Assembly: GCF_019578655.1 (NCBI RefSeq)
Contig: NC_063257.1
Location: 28,262,362 to 28,326,361 of the forward strand
Length of the DNA stretch: 64,000 nt
Reading direction: 5' to 3'
From: Ricinus communis
Taxonomy: Eukaryota > Streptophyta > Magnoliopsida > Malpighiales > Euphorbiaceae
Below the pieces are notes generated by a model. The model was not told where the DNA came from and ran no database searches. It saw nothing but the letters and a program-made list of their open reading frames with translations. Below are positions 11,181 through 21,492 of this stretch, one piece after another. Position 1 is the stretch's first letter, and each line of letters begins with the position of its first letter. Position numbers and translations under genes: made by a program.

Positions 11181-12147
11181 ATCATACTTGAACAAGGAAT
11201 TATAATTCAACTGAAAATCCTAATCCAACAAGGAGCCCTAATGATATTAGGAGTTCAAGTGAAGCTGGGAATCCTGATTTAGCTAGGAGTCCTACTCTGA
11301 CTAGGAATCCTACTCAAGCTAGGAGTCTTCTCCAACTAGGAATCCTAATCTAACTGGGATTGTACACAGCCACTCAAATATGATGGATCAATGACTAGAG
11401 CTCACATGAAGAAGTTCAAGGATGCTTTAGAAGCGTTCATAAAGCAAGAGTTGAAGCTTGGGTTAGAGATCCAAAGTCCAAGTGAGATTTGGTTTAATCC
11501 AAACAATGGGCCTTAAGATACTCTTATCAACTTAATTCAATATATGGAGACATGAACATGTCAAAATAGACCCAAAATAAACAAGTCAAGCTAATTAGAG
11601 TCCAATACTTAAGAATGGACCCTTATTAAATGTTACCTAAGCCCAAATGTCATGTTTATTATATGGCATAGGGTTGGACGAATTGTAGGAGTATTTGCTA
11701 ATTTAAAGAAGTCTTTTAATAGTTAGGAGTCTTGTTTTAAGTTATCTTTTTAGTTTACGAGTTATATTCCTAGTCTTATTGTTATTTGCTTCCTTATCAT
11801 TATAGAATTAGGTTTTTTTAAGGCCTATATAAGCAAGCTAGTACAAATTTCTATATAAAGGGAGTTGTTGAATATTAATTATTTTGCAGTTAATTCTCTT
11901 CTTTTGTTCTTTATGAACTTAGTGAATTTATCAAGTGAAAGCTTCATATTTTACAAACTTAATTTAATCTAAACTTTTATTTATGTTAAACAACCTTTAA
12001 TTCTTTATAACTAAGGTTCTTAAGTACAAGTTATTTAAGGGTCTTGTTGGGAGTTAGAGTTTTTTTTTTCTTGATTAGGTGAACAATCCTTGGTGAAGAT
12101 ATCAACATTGAATACGGGTTTGGCACAAGTTAGCCATGTTCGTATCA
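11155..12147 (+). repeat. R3 3' LTR
   Basis: 993 bp, same termini as the 5' LTR, with scattered substitutions and short indels. It also contains the tail module (TRAHMKKFKDALEAF) and INLIQYMET, in frame except for stops. Confidence 0.85.
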
Positions 12148-13821
12148 TTAAGGCTGATCCATCGAAGCAAGCCATGTTACAAGTTATGTAGCATTTGGAG
12201 TGTATAAGGAGGCAACTTCGAGATTTGGTGATCGAGTGGAGAGGGTGGAAACAAATCAAAATGGCCCCAACAACAATGCCAACCACATAAACCAACACGC
12301 ACTTAGACAAATTTGTAGAGGGAGCTGGCATGATGATGAGTCCATTGATGATAATGAACAAGGGCATAGAAGGCAAGATAACAACTTTGGAAATATAAAG
12401 ATGAAGATTCCCAAGTTCCAAGGCAAAGCCGATCCTGAAGCATACTTGGAATGAGGAAAGAAAGTAGATTTCATCTTTGATTGTCATAACTACTCCGAAG
12501 AGAAAAAGGTAAAACTCATAGTTGTTGAATTCACAGATGATGATATAATTTGGTGGGATCAATTTTTTTTTAGTAGGAGGAGAAATGGAGAAGCACCTAT
12601 TATTAGTTGGCAAGAGATGAAAACCGTAATGAAGAAGAGATTTGTACCCCAACATTACTATAGAGATGTATGCAATCGACTATAGAGATTGGTACAAGGA
12701 TCTAAAAGTGTAGAGGAGTACTATCAAGAGATGGAAATTGCAATAGTAAGAGGCAACATAGAGTAGGAAAGAGAGGCAACTATGGCACAGTTCTTGAGTG
12801 GATTGAACAAGAACATTACTGATGTGTTAGAGTGCAAGAATATATTGAGATGGAGGACATGCTACATAAAGCCATGAAGATTGAAAAGCAATTAAAGAGT
12901 AAAACGACTAGGTACAATTCACGAAATACAACTTCCATATGGAAACCAAATTGGAAAGACAGTGACAAGAGCTTTTCCATGCCAAAAGTATATATTAGCA
13001 GGAATGGGAAAGATTTGGGCAACACTAAAACGAAAGGTGAACCTAAAACTTCTAACACTAGACCTCGAGATATTAAGTGTTTTAAATGTTTAGGGCGAGA
13101 ACATATTGCATCACAATCTCCAAATAGGCGTGTAATGGTGCCTATATAAAATGATGATATTGAGAGTGATAGTGATGATGATGAAGAACGCATGCCCGAG
13201 CTTGAGGATGCAAGTGACATAGATGAGCAAATTGGGCCTAATGGTGAGTTATTTGTTATAAGACGTGCTCGTAATATGCAAACAAAGGAAGAGAATAAAG
13301 TTCGAACAGAGAACATCTTTCATGCTAGATGCCAAGTCCAAGATAAGGTATGTAGCTTGATTATAGATGGGAGAAGTTGTACCAATATTACTAGTGCTAG
13401 TTTAGTTGATAGGTTGCATTTACCTACTACTAAACATCCAAAACCCTATAGATTGTTATGGTTGAATGATTGTAGGGAAATAAGGCTTAATAGGCAAGCA
13501 TTGATATCATTCTCTATTGGAAGTTATCATGATGAAGTTTTATGTGATATCATTCCTATGCATGCAAGTTATATATTATTAGGACATCCATGGCAATATG
13601 ATAGGCGACTTGTGCATAATGGATATTCAAATCGATATTCTTTTATGCTGAACAACAAACCTATTACACTTATACCATTATCTCCTAAGCAAGTTTATGA
13701 GGATCAGAAGGTGCTAAAAGAGAGAGAGAAAGCGCTTTAAAGGGAAAAAGAGTTAAAAGTGCAAGAAAAGGAGAGTTGTGTGAAAAGCCATGAGAGATGT
13801 GAGCCTAGAGAGGAAAAAGGA
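12148..13821 (+). pseudogene. gag-protease remnant (probably R1)
   Basis: The gag capsid region is recognisable from KMKIPKFQGKADPEAYLE (about 12,400) through KKRFVPQHYYRD (about 12,630), RLVQGSKSVEEYYQEMEIA and MAQFLSGLN. A zinc-knuckle-like CFKCLGREHIA follows at about 13,080 with its last Cys and His positions altered. Then come an acidic linker and an aspartic-protease-like domain (CSLIIDGRSCTNI at about 13,350; YILLGHPWQYDR at about 13,570). Stops at about 12,452, 12,682, 12,760 and 13,147 and a frameshift near 12,830 disable it. After a charged linker (KEREKAL...) the sequence switches to repeat X, so RT and integrase are missing. The gag style matches elements like R2. Confidence 0.75.
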
Positions 13822-15380
13822 ATGATGGAGACCCCGGTTAAGCTTTTGAATTGTATTCCAATGATTCCTTAAGCCAATCCTTCTGTCATTAGGAGTCTGC
13901 ATGCCTTGATGAATAAGGAATGATGGAGACCCCAATGGTGCAAATCCTGAATCGGGATATTTGATTGTGCCTGGATTCACATCGTTTCCTCTTTCCTCTA
14001 AAAGGGACGTACAAAAGAAGTGAACAAAATAAGAACATAGATAGGATTATGGGTTCGATAAGGAAAGAAATCACAAGTTCGTTATTCTTTTAGAAACAGC
14101 TAAGTGTAATGATCAAGTTCTTTATTCTCTCTTAGTCCAAAATTTTACGAGCTAGCTTAATGAAAGCAAGAGAAAATCTGTGTGGGTATACTTAATAACA
14201 CCTCGACCCAAACTACTTCATTACATGCATGACAAATATTAAAACGCATGCATTCCTACTTCCATTAATCGAAAGCAACATGATTTCTCCATTATGGATG
14301 TGGATTTGCATCTCGTCCTACTTGATAATCAAGTCACGCTTCAATGCCATAGGTAAAGCTTCTCAATTATGTTCCCATGATTCCTTACATCAATTCTTAT
14401 GTCATCCGGAGTCCTCATGCCTAGAGGAATAGGGAATGATGGAGACCCCAATGGTGCTTGTACCCAATCAACTAATTTTCTTTCTTCGCTTTTGTCCAAG
14501 CATTGGTATGATGCCTGTGACTACTACTTCCACATGCTTTCACTCAACACTGGTGTTTTTACTCCCTAAATAAACCAAACCATCATAGTAGACAAAGATT
14601 AGAAAGAGAGGCAATAAGAGACTAACAAAATGATTACATGGGTGGCATTTTGGATCTGGTAACAAAAGAAATACAAACTTCTTTATACTTTTCCATACAG
14701 GTATGCGTAAAGATCAAATCCGATTTATTTCCAATTCTTATATCATCAGGAGTCCTAGTGCCTAGTGGAACAAGTAACGACAGAGATCCCAATGGTGTAA
14801 ATCCTGATTCGAAATATTTAGGCGTGCTTCGATTCTCGTCACTCCCTCTCTTCTCCAACAGATTCATCCGCAAACATTCTGAGAATGATATCAACACTTG
14901 ATTAACTAATTTTCTTTCTTCGCATTTGTCCAAGCATTAGATTGGTGCCTATGATTGTCGCTTCCATGTGCTTTTACTAAACACTCGTGTTTATAGTCCC
15001 CAAATGAAACCAAACTCTCATAATAGATAAAGATTAGAAAGAGTGGCATGATAAAAATGAACAAAATGAGAACATAGGTAGGATTTTGGATCCGATAAGA
15101 AAAAGAAATCATAAGTTCTTTGTTCTCTTTTATACGCTACACTCAAGGATCAAATAGAATTGATTTAAACACAAGGGTAGACAAAGAACAAAAAAGAAAG
15201 GAATGACGTAAGTGATAAGTGAAAGTTCGTCAGTGCAAGTTCTTGATAAGTCTAAAAAGCTCTTGAAAGAACCCACAACATGATCTCCCACAATGTAGAA
15301 AACTAAAACAATATGCTCACGAGGCTTAAGTATTTGGTTGCATGCAATTTTCATAGTGTGAAAACCCTAGAAATGAAGAA
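13822..15380. repeat. X repeat block, at least two rearranged copies
   Basis: The X landmarks recur: 'GGAATGATGGAGACCCCAATGGTGC' at about 13,917 and 14,433, the 'CATTAATCGAAAGCAACATGA' start at about 14,262, 'GAGAATGATATCAACACTTGATTAAC' at 14,880, and 'GAACATAGGTAGGATTTTGGATCCG' at 15,068. Copies are shorter and shuffled compared with 1-3,534. No gene is supported. Confidence 0.65.
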
Positions 15381-15664
15381 ATGAAGAGATGGTAAATTGG
15401 TGTTAAAAGTAGGAATTTTTACAATTTAATCCTCTTTCTTTCTAACTTTCTAATTTAGTCCAAAATCATTACTTTTCAATTAGATCAATATGTAACTAAA
15501 TAATTGATTTATCTACCACCTAATATAATAAAATAGGTCATACATAATTATGATGCAAATGACATGTTTAATGACATGCTAATGAATATTAATTATTAAT
15601 TAAAAAAATTCGATTGTGACAGATATCATTCTTGGAATGATCACAGATAAATATTTTAGTGGAA
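15381..15664. other. Unassigned AT-rich segment
   Basis: About 285 bp without coding signal or visible match elsewhere in the window. It starts after 'AAAACCCTAGAAATGAAGAA' and ends before an inverted X fragment. Confidence 0.4.
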
Positions 15665-16018
15665 AGAACGATGAGAATCGAGGCACTCCTAAATATTCTA
15701 ATTCAGAATTTGCACCATTGGCATCTCCATCCTTCCTTGTTCCTCTAAGGAAAGAATGAGAACATAGGTAGGATTTTATATTCGATAGAAAAAGAAATCA
15801 CAAGTTCTTTATTCTCTTTTATGGCTAACCATAAGGATCAAATCAAATTGATTTAAACTCAGGGGTAGAGAAAGAATACAAAAGAAAGGAAGGACGTGAG
15901 CAATGAGACTAGGTTCGCTAGTGCAGGTCTTTATAAGTTCGCAAAGGTCTTGAAAGAACCCATGACTTATTTCTTCACAAGGTAGAAAACTAAAATAATA
16001 TACTCACTAGACTCAAAT
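15665..16018. repeat. X fragments, ~85 bp inverted then ~270 bp direct
   Basis: 15,665-15,749 is the reverse complement of the X core ('GAATTTGCACCATTGG' and 'CCATCCTTCCTTGTTCCTCTA' against 'AGAGGAACAAGGAATGATGG' and 'CCAATGGTGCAAATC'). From 15,750 X continues in direct orientation ('GAATGAGAACATAGGTAGG' to 'GGTAGAAAACTAAAATAATA'). A local inversion with a deletion explains it. Confidence 0.65.
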
Positions 16019-17808
16019 ATACTCACTCCTCATTTAGTGTCACAAGTCCCAAGTCCTCTAGCTTCCTCTTGTTGCTTAGAATCTCTTTTAGGAACCTCAC
16101 ATACCTGGGCATCTGCGATATAGCCTCAACAAAAGGTAGATTAATCCTCAACTGTTTAAATAAATCCAAAAACTTACCAAACTACTGATCAATCTTTTCT
16201 TGCTTCAACCTGGCAGGATATGGAATTGGAGGATGGTATTCCCTCACAAGACTCTTCTTCTTATCCTTTGGTCACACAGGCTCTGTCACCTCAGGCTTTA
16301 TTCCTTCCTGGCTGGCTCATCCTACACAATAACATCATCATCAGCCATAGGTAAAGAACTAGCTAAATGCTTACCTGATCTTAAGGTGATAGCCTTGACA
16401 TGCTCCCTCGAGTTTGACTCTGTGGTACTAGGAAGCGTCCCTGGCTGTCTCTCAGCCAGCATCTTAGAAATTTGGCCTGTTTGATTCTCCAAATTCTATA
16501 TGGAGGCCTACTGATTTCTAAGAGCTGTGTCCCTCTGCTGAAACTTGTTCTTTGAAATGGACACGAACTTCATCATCAACTCCTCTAAATTGTGCTTCTT
16601 CTCCTAGTTCTGAGGTAGTTGAGGGAGAACAGTCTGCTGTTGGAATTGCTGCTGGAGTAACCGCTAAAATCCTAGTAGACATTGGGAGTTGTTATTTTGC
16701 CACCCGAAGTTGGGACGGTTTCTCCACCCTAGGTTGTATGTATTGTTGTACGGGTTATTCTGCTGCCTGGGCGCATTTCCCATAAAATCAACCTGTTCAA
16801 GGTCAGCAGAAGAAGATGAAGAAGAAGCAAACATACCTCCCATATTATAGTTTGCACTGTAGTGAGAGCCACCACAAAACTCAGAGCCAAGCTGTGCTGC
16901 ATGGACTAGCATCTGGAGCTGGTCGATCTTCTTGGCCAAAAGCTCCACCTGAGTTGCCAAGGCTGATGTAAAATCTACCTGGTTCACCACTCCTTGCCGT
17001 CTTGGCCTACTCTTAGAAGATTGCCATTGATATGTATTCATGGCCAATCCTCAATTAAGTTTTGGGCCTACTCTGGCGTCTTACTATTGATGGCCCACCT
17101 GTAGCTGCATCTACCATCTGCCTCGTAGCTGAGTTCAACCTATTGTAAAAAGGTTGCACATGTATCTATAATGGCAAACCATAGTGTGGGTGACATCTCA
17201 ACAAGTCCTTGTACCCACGCATCATACATGCTCTCATCATCAAAGTGCACAAAAGAAGAAATATGGGTACACATGTTTGCAGTCTTAGTAGGAGGAAAGT
17301 ACTTATAAAGAAATTTCTCAGCCAAAGAACTCTAGGTGGTGATGGTGTTGGCTGTTACGAACTGTAGCCATCTCTTTGCTCTATCCCTCAAGGAAAATGG
17401 AAACAACCTAAGCTAAATGGTATCATCAATAGTTCCATTTATCTTGAAGGTATCATAAATCTCTAAGAAGTTGGTGATGTGGGCATTAGGATCTTCACTA
17501 GGCAAGCCCCCAAACTGTACACTTTGCTGCACCATCTGAATGACATTTGGCTTAATTTCAAAATTATTTGCTGCAACAGGTGGCCTCAATATACTGGTGT
17601 GCGTCCCCTCTAGGGAAGGTCTAGCAAACTCGTTCATCATCCTTTTTGCTTCAATGATGTTGTTGTTGCCCTCTCCCATATTTACTAGTGTATGGACAGG
17701 AATCTCAATATGCTCCTCCTCCATGTCTAATCGCTTTCTCAGCTGCCTAAGGGATTGCTCTAGTTCGAGCAGAGGGTCTACTGGTGTAGGATTAGAACTC
17801 CTGGTCAT
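16019..17808 (-). pseudogene. R4 Athila-like gag remnant
   Basis: On the minus strand, MTRSSNPTPVDPLLELEQSL begins at 17,808. The capsid motif FGGLPSEDPNAHITNFLEIYDTF and, after a stop, LRLFPFSLRDRAKRWL-type sequence follow, then YKYFPPTKTA (about 17,300). A cysteine-poor central part has EFCGGSHYSA and EQVDFMGNAPRQQNNPYN (about 16,790). Next come an ASIQNLE..TGQISKMLAE stretch, TLRSG (about 16,390), and a pre-RT PARLKQEK-like segment near 16,200. Order and motifs fit Athila-clade gag. Several stops and frameshifts break it. The left edge is where X begins; protease and pol are absent. Confidence 0.75.
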
Positions 17809-17945
17809 AAACTACCTGAAATGAACAAGGCAGCAAAAACCCAAACAAATAAATGAATGAATAACTAAATGCAAAGTAATGAAAAAAACAGAAAAGAAAA
17901 ATGACTAAAGTAACAAATAGCAAAGTTCACTCTAGTTTTCAAACA

Positions 17946-17970
17946 AAGTCCCCAACAACGGCGCAAACAA
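17946..17970 (-). other. R4 primer-binding site (tRNA-Asp type, diverged)
   Basis: On the minus strand TGCGCCGTTGTTGGGGA lies a few bases inside the LTR edge. It is a diverged form of the Athila-type site seen in R5 and R6. Confidence 0.65.
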
Positions 17971-17972
17971 CT

Positions 17973-18658
17973 TAATGCGATGCTTGTGCAACTACAACTA
18001 AGGTAGTGAACCTATTGATGCAGCCTAGCACAACGACAAGTATTAAAATATTGTATCCCTCAGGAGAGTGAAATCTTAGAGTTACTACTTCATTCCTTGT
18101 TATCTAGCCTAAAATTAATAATGGAGGTTTCTAAATTTACTAATGACTAAAAACTAAATTCTAAATATGGTGCGAGAATGAATGAGCAAAGAGAATAATC
18201 AAGACAAGAAAGTGGATCCAAAGAGGACCTAGACTAGTTGGCAATCAAACAAAGGATAACAGATTGTTGAGTCCGATTAAGCTACCCATTAACGGATTCT
18301 AAACTGAATTCGGTTTTTCTTTTGAGACAACCAAATTCCTAAACCTAAATACCTAAAGTTGGAATCTCTTCCTAAAGATTTATTGTTAAGTTAGCCTTAA
18401 GCTTTAATCCACCTCTAATTAAGCTTTGTTAATTCTTAATCTGACAAATTAATTAACCTTACCTCTAAGTGAAAATTAACCTATTCTTGCAATTAAATTT
18501 CCAAACTCAATCAGAATTTCTCAATTGCTAAAAGAATTCTATGAATAGTAATCAATACAATCAATGTAACTAAAACTGGATTTATATTATTAATTACAAA
18601 AAGAATATAAGAAAGAAAACTCAAATAATCTTACCAGTTCAGTACAAAGCTAACATAG
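17973..18658 (-). repeat. R4 5' LTR, inner part (split by R5)
   Basis: It matches the R6 LTR (24,507 onward) and the R8 LTR (28,174 onward) in the same orientation: 'AAGGTAGTGAACCTATTGATGCAG', the '..GTATCCCTC.GG.GAGTGAAA' block and the 'GTTAGCCTTAAGCTTTAATCC' block. It breaks off at CATAG where R5 starts with TG, and resumes at about 25,953. Confidence 0.75.
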
Positions 18659-20172
18659 TGATGTGCGTAAAATACACACATCTAAATGGGGTTTTTAAGA
18701 ATGATTTTATGGACATTTGGAAGTGAATTGGTCCCAAGACTCACCCTATGCGTCTGTTTGTGTGCATTAGGACCAAAAGAAGTCAAAGAATGATAAAAGG
18801 AAGAATTAGAGCATAATTGGATGTCAAAGCTGCCGAAACAAGCTAAGTATGCACATGAGGAAGCTGAACAGGGCCGTGTCGGTTTCAACACTGGCCGTGT
18901 TCCCAACAGGGGCACCAACACGGCCGTGTTAGTGCATCAAATATCAAAGAAAAAGAAGTTTTTAGGGAGCACGGCCATAGAGAGTAACATGGGCATCAAC
19001 ACGGTCGTGTTGGCAGTGAAAGGGGGAATTAATTAAAAGAAAGAAGAGAGGAAAGAAAGAAAGAGAGTAGGGGAGAACGTCCTAAACCCTAATTTTTCTC
19101 TCCCTAAGGGTTTTCTAAGCTGAAACTAAGGGAAAAGGAGACTTGGAGCAAGGTTTCAATCGGATTCCCTTCGAAGATTGAAGATTGGGTGAGGTTCATT
19201 GATTGATTTCAATTTGACCAAGAGGAACAAGGATCGATTCAAGATTGAGCAAGAGGAATTGGGGCTGTTTACTTTCATTCAAGGGTGTAATCGGGTTTCT
19301 CTACCTTTACTCTTTGTTGTAATTGAATTCTTGTAGGTTTTGATAATGAACATGTTTAGCTAGATTGATTAAATCCATTAGGATTTCTTTACTATGTTGG
19401 CTTAATGTTATATTGTTGGATTGTTTGAGTTAGTTTTGTATTCTTCTTGCTTTTAGTATTAATAAGATAATGCATTGTTCATGAGACGTTGTGAATTGTG
19501 GTGTTTAGATTGCTTTATGTGATTGAGAAGTCCATTTAGCAATTGGAATTTTGAATAGCAAGAACTGGTTAATAATCACTTAGAGATAAGGATAATTAAC
19601 TAGCCGAATTAAGAATTAACAAAGCTTAATAGAGGCGGATTAAAGCTTAATGCTAATTTAAGAATCAATCGTTAGGAAGAGATTCCAACTTTAGGTTATT
19701 AGGTTTAGGAACTCGGTTATCTCGAGAAAAACCAAATTCAGTTAAGAATTCGTCCACCCCAATTTTTTTTTTCCTTATCATTCAGGAGTAATCAAATATG
19801 TCATGGTTACAAGAGTCTATACATCGCATATAGGCTTTAACAGCATCGTGGCCCGGGTAGCATAATTGGAGTCATCAATCCTTTATCTTTTGTTTAATTG
19901 CGAACTAGTTTAGATTCCCTTTGGGTTTGCTTTCTTGTCTAGGTTATTTTATTTATCAATTACTCCTGCATCTCCCTTAGAACTTAGCTTGTAGCTATTA
20001 GTTAGTTTAGAAATTATTCATCACTCATTTTAGGTTAATATAACAAAGAACAAAGGAGTAACTCTAGGCTTTCACTTTCATGAGGAATATGACCTTGATA
20101 CTCACCATTAGTGCTAGACTGCATCGATAGGTACATTGCCTTAGATTGTAGCTATATAGATAGCAACCATCA
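18659..20172 (+). repeat. R5 5' LTR
   Basis: 1,514 bp, starting TGATGTGCGTAAAA and ending GCAACCATCA next to the PBS. It contains a GC-rich cluster of 'GGCCGTGT' motifs (18,880-19,010) with the 14-bp palindrome AACACGGCCGTGTT at 18,917-18,930. At 19,758-19,854 it carries a 97-bp stretch that is absent from the R4, R6 and R8 LTRs. The frame at 18,821-19,036 is incidental. Confidence 0.8.
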
Positions 20173-20178
20173 AGTTTT

Positions 20179-20196
20179 TGGCGCAGTTGCCGGGGA
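20179..20196 (+). other. R5 primer-binding site (tRNA-Asp type)
   Basis: TGGCGCAGTTGCCGGGGA lies six bases after the LTR end. With one change it matches the site typical of Athila-like plant elements. Confidence 0.85.
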
Positions 20197-20328
20197 ATGT
20201 TTGAAAACTAGAGTGAAATTTGCTATTTGTTAATTTAGCCATTTTTTTTATTAGTTATTTCTGTTTTTGTTTGTACATATTTATTTAGTTAAGTTTATGA
20301 TTCAAGTAGTGAATGATAAGGAGGTTCA

Positions 20329-21492
20329 ATGTTAAATTCAAACTCTTTGTATGACACGTTGGAAAACGGGATTAAGAACCAAGAGAGTGTAAAAAATTGG
20401 GATACCTGTGCATCTTTAGAAGCTCGAGTGGAATCATTTTGCAGAGCTACCGATCAACTCTCCACCCCTATCCTTTCATCTCAAGTTTTTTGTGAATTTT
20501 GTTGTGCTATACATTTGAGTAATGATTGTCCATTGTATAGTGATGTTGCTCATTGTTCTTATAACTATGAACAGGTGAATTATACGGGAAGTTGGCCAAA
20601 TGACTCCTATGGAAGCACCTACAATCAAGAATGGAGCACTCATTCACCCTTGGATGAGAGCTTAGATGGCCAAGAACCACCAGAATCTCAGCAGCCTAAT
20701 CTTGCACCATCAACTCAAGGTGAAGAGTTAGTGTCAGAGGAGCTGATGATGAGGTTTATTGCAAGTCTTGAGGGTAGATTCCAACAAACAGAGAGGATAC
20801 TTGAAGATCAACAAGCCTCGATTAAGAACATAGAGCATCAAGTAGGCTTAATCTTCAAGTTACTAGCTGAAGAGCAATTGGGAACTCCATCAAACGCTAC
20901 TGAATCCGAGGAACATTTGAGCACCGTCACATTGCGTTCAGGTGAGAATTTTTCTAGTTTATCTACTATGTTTGATGATGATGCTTCTGTCGAGGACGAT
21001 TTCTTGAACATGGAGATGGAACCAGAAAAGGAAGAGGCGAACATCATTCCTCTGAAAGACTACCAACAGGAACGTACAGTTGATGATGCTGTGTTGCAGT
21101 TAGAGGAATTTTTGGTGGATTTTCCACAAGTCCCTTCGATGATGGAAGATGAGTACGAGTTATCCAATGAAGAAGTCTTGGAGGAGCTCGAGTTTCTTCT
21201 AGCAAGTGAACCAAGCCAAGGACTAGAGAAAACCATCGACATTCCTGAAGAAATTGCCCAACCGTCGATCCTTCCAATTGGTGAAACTTCAGCTTTCAAA
21301 TTGGAAGAGCCCCTACAGCATCATGACTACGTGCAATTATACGAGGAGCGAGTTTTGCCTATCATACTGGCAGCTTGCTTGACAGTCGGGAAGAGGAAAT
21401 TGACGATTATCCCTCTAAGCGGATACTTAAAGACATTTCCTTGGAAGAAGGATGGATGGTCGTCAATCACGCCCGTTTGCGTTTCACCATGA
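20329..21492 (+). CDS. R5 mini-gag protein, 387 aa, intact
   Basis: The start is the first ATG after the PBS. The frame is uninterrupted. By comparison with R4 gag, residues ~55-90 correspond to the gag centre (VFCEFCCAIHLSNDCP, then YEQVNYTGSW), and residues ~130-205 to the gag C-terminus (EELMMRFIASLEGRFQQTE, QQASIKNIEHQVG, ITLRSG-like VTLRSGE). Residues ~320-350 match the pre-RT linker also seen at 26,820 (FKLEEPLQHHDYVQLYEERVLPIILAACLT). The N-terminal capsid half, protease and all enzymes are missing. EFC..HLSNDC is a possible partial metal-binding site. The R6 copy has exactly the same length. It may be an RNA- or particle-binding protein of a parasitic element; that is inference. Confidence 0.7.
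   Translation: MLNSNSLYDTLENGIKNQESVKNWDTCASLEARVESFCRATDQLSTPILSSQVFCEFCCAIHLSNDCPLYSDVAHCSYNYEQVNYTGSWPNDSYGSTYNQEWSTHSPLDESLDGQEPPESQQPNLAPSTQGEELVSEELMMRFIASLEGRFQQTERILEDQQASIKNIEHQVGLIFKLLAEEQLGTPSNATESEEHLSTVTLRSGENFSSLSTMFDDDASVEDDFLNMEMEPEKEEANIIPLKDYQQERTVDDAVLQLEEFLVDFPQVPSMMEDEYELSNEEVLEELEFLLASEPSQGLEKTIDIPEEIAQPSILPIGETSAFKLEEPLQHHDYVQLYEERVLPIILAACLTVGKRKLTIIPLSGYLKTFPWKKDGWSSITPVCVSP

Larger units (their letters stand above)
8902..12147 (+). mobile_element. R3: non-autonomous LTR retrotransposon with two LTRs
   Basis: It has a 975-bp 5' LTR, a PBS, about 1.28 kb of internal sequence, a PPT and a 993-bp 3' LTR. The internal region holds no gag, protease, RT, RNase H or integrase, only an acidic 238-codon frame. 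The flanks are TCAAG and TTAAG, a one-mismatch candidate for the 5-bp target-site duplication. Two LTRs, PBS and PPT without pol fit an element moved in trans by an autonomous relative. R1-type gag (12,148 onward) is a possible partner family by proximity only. Confidence 0.8.
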
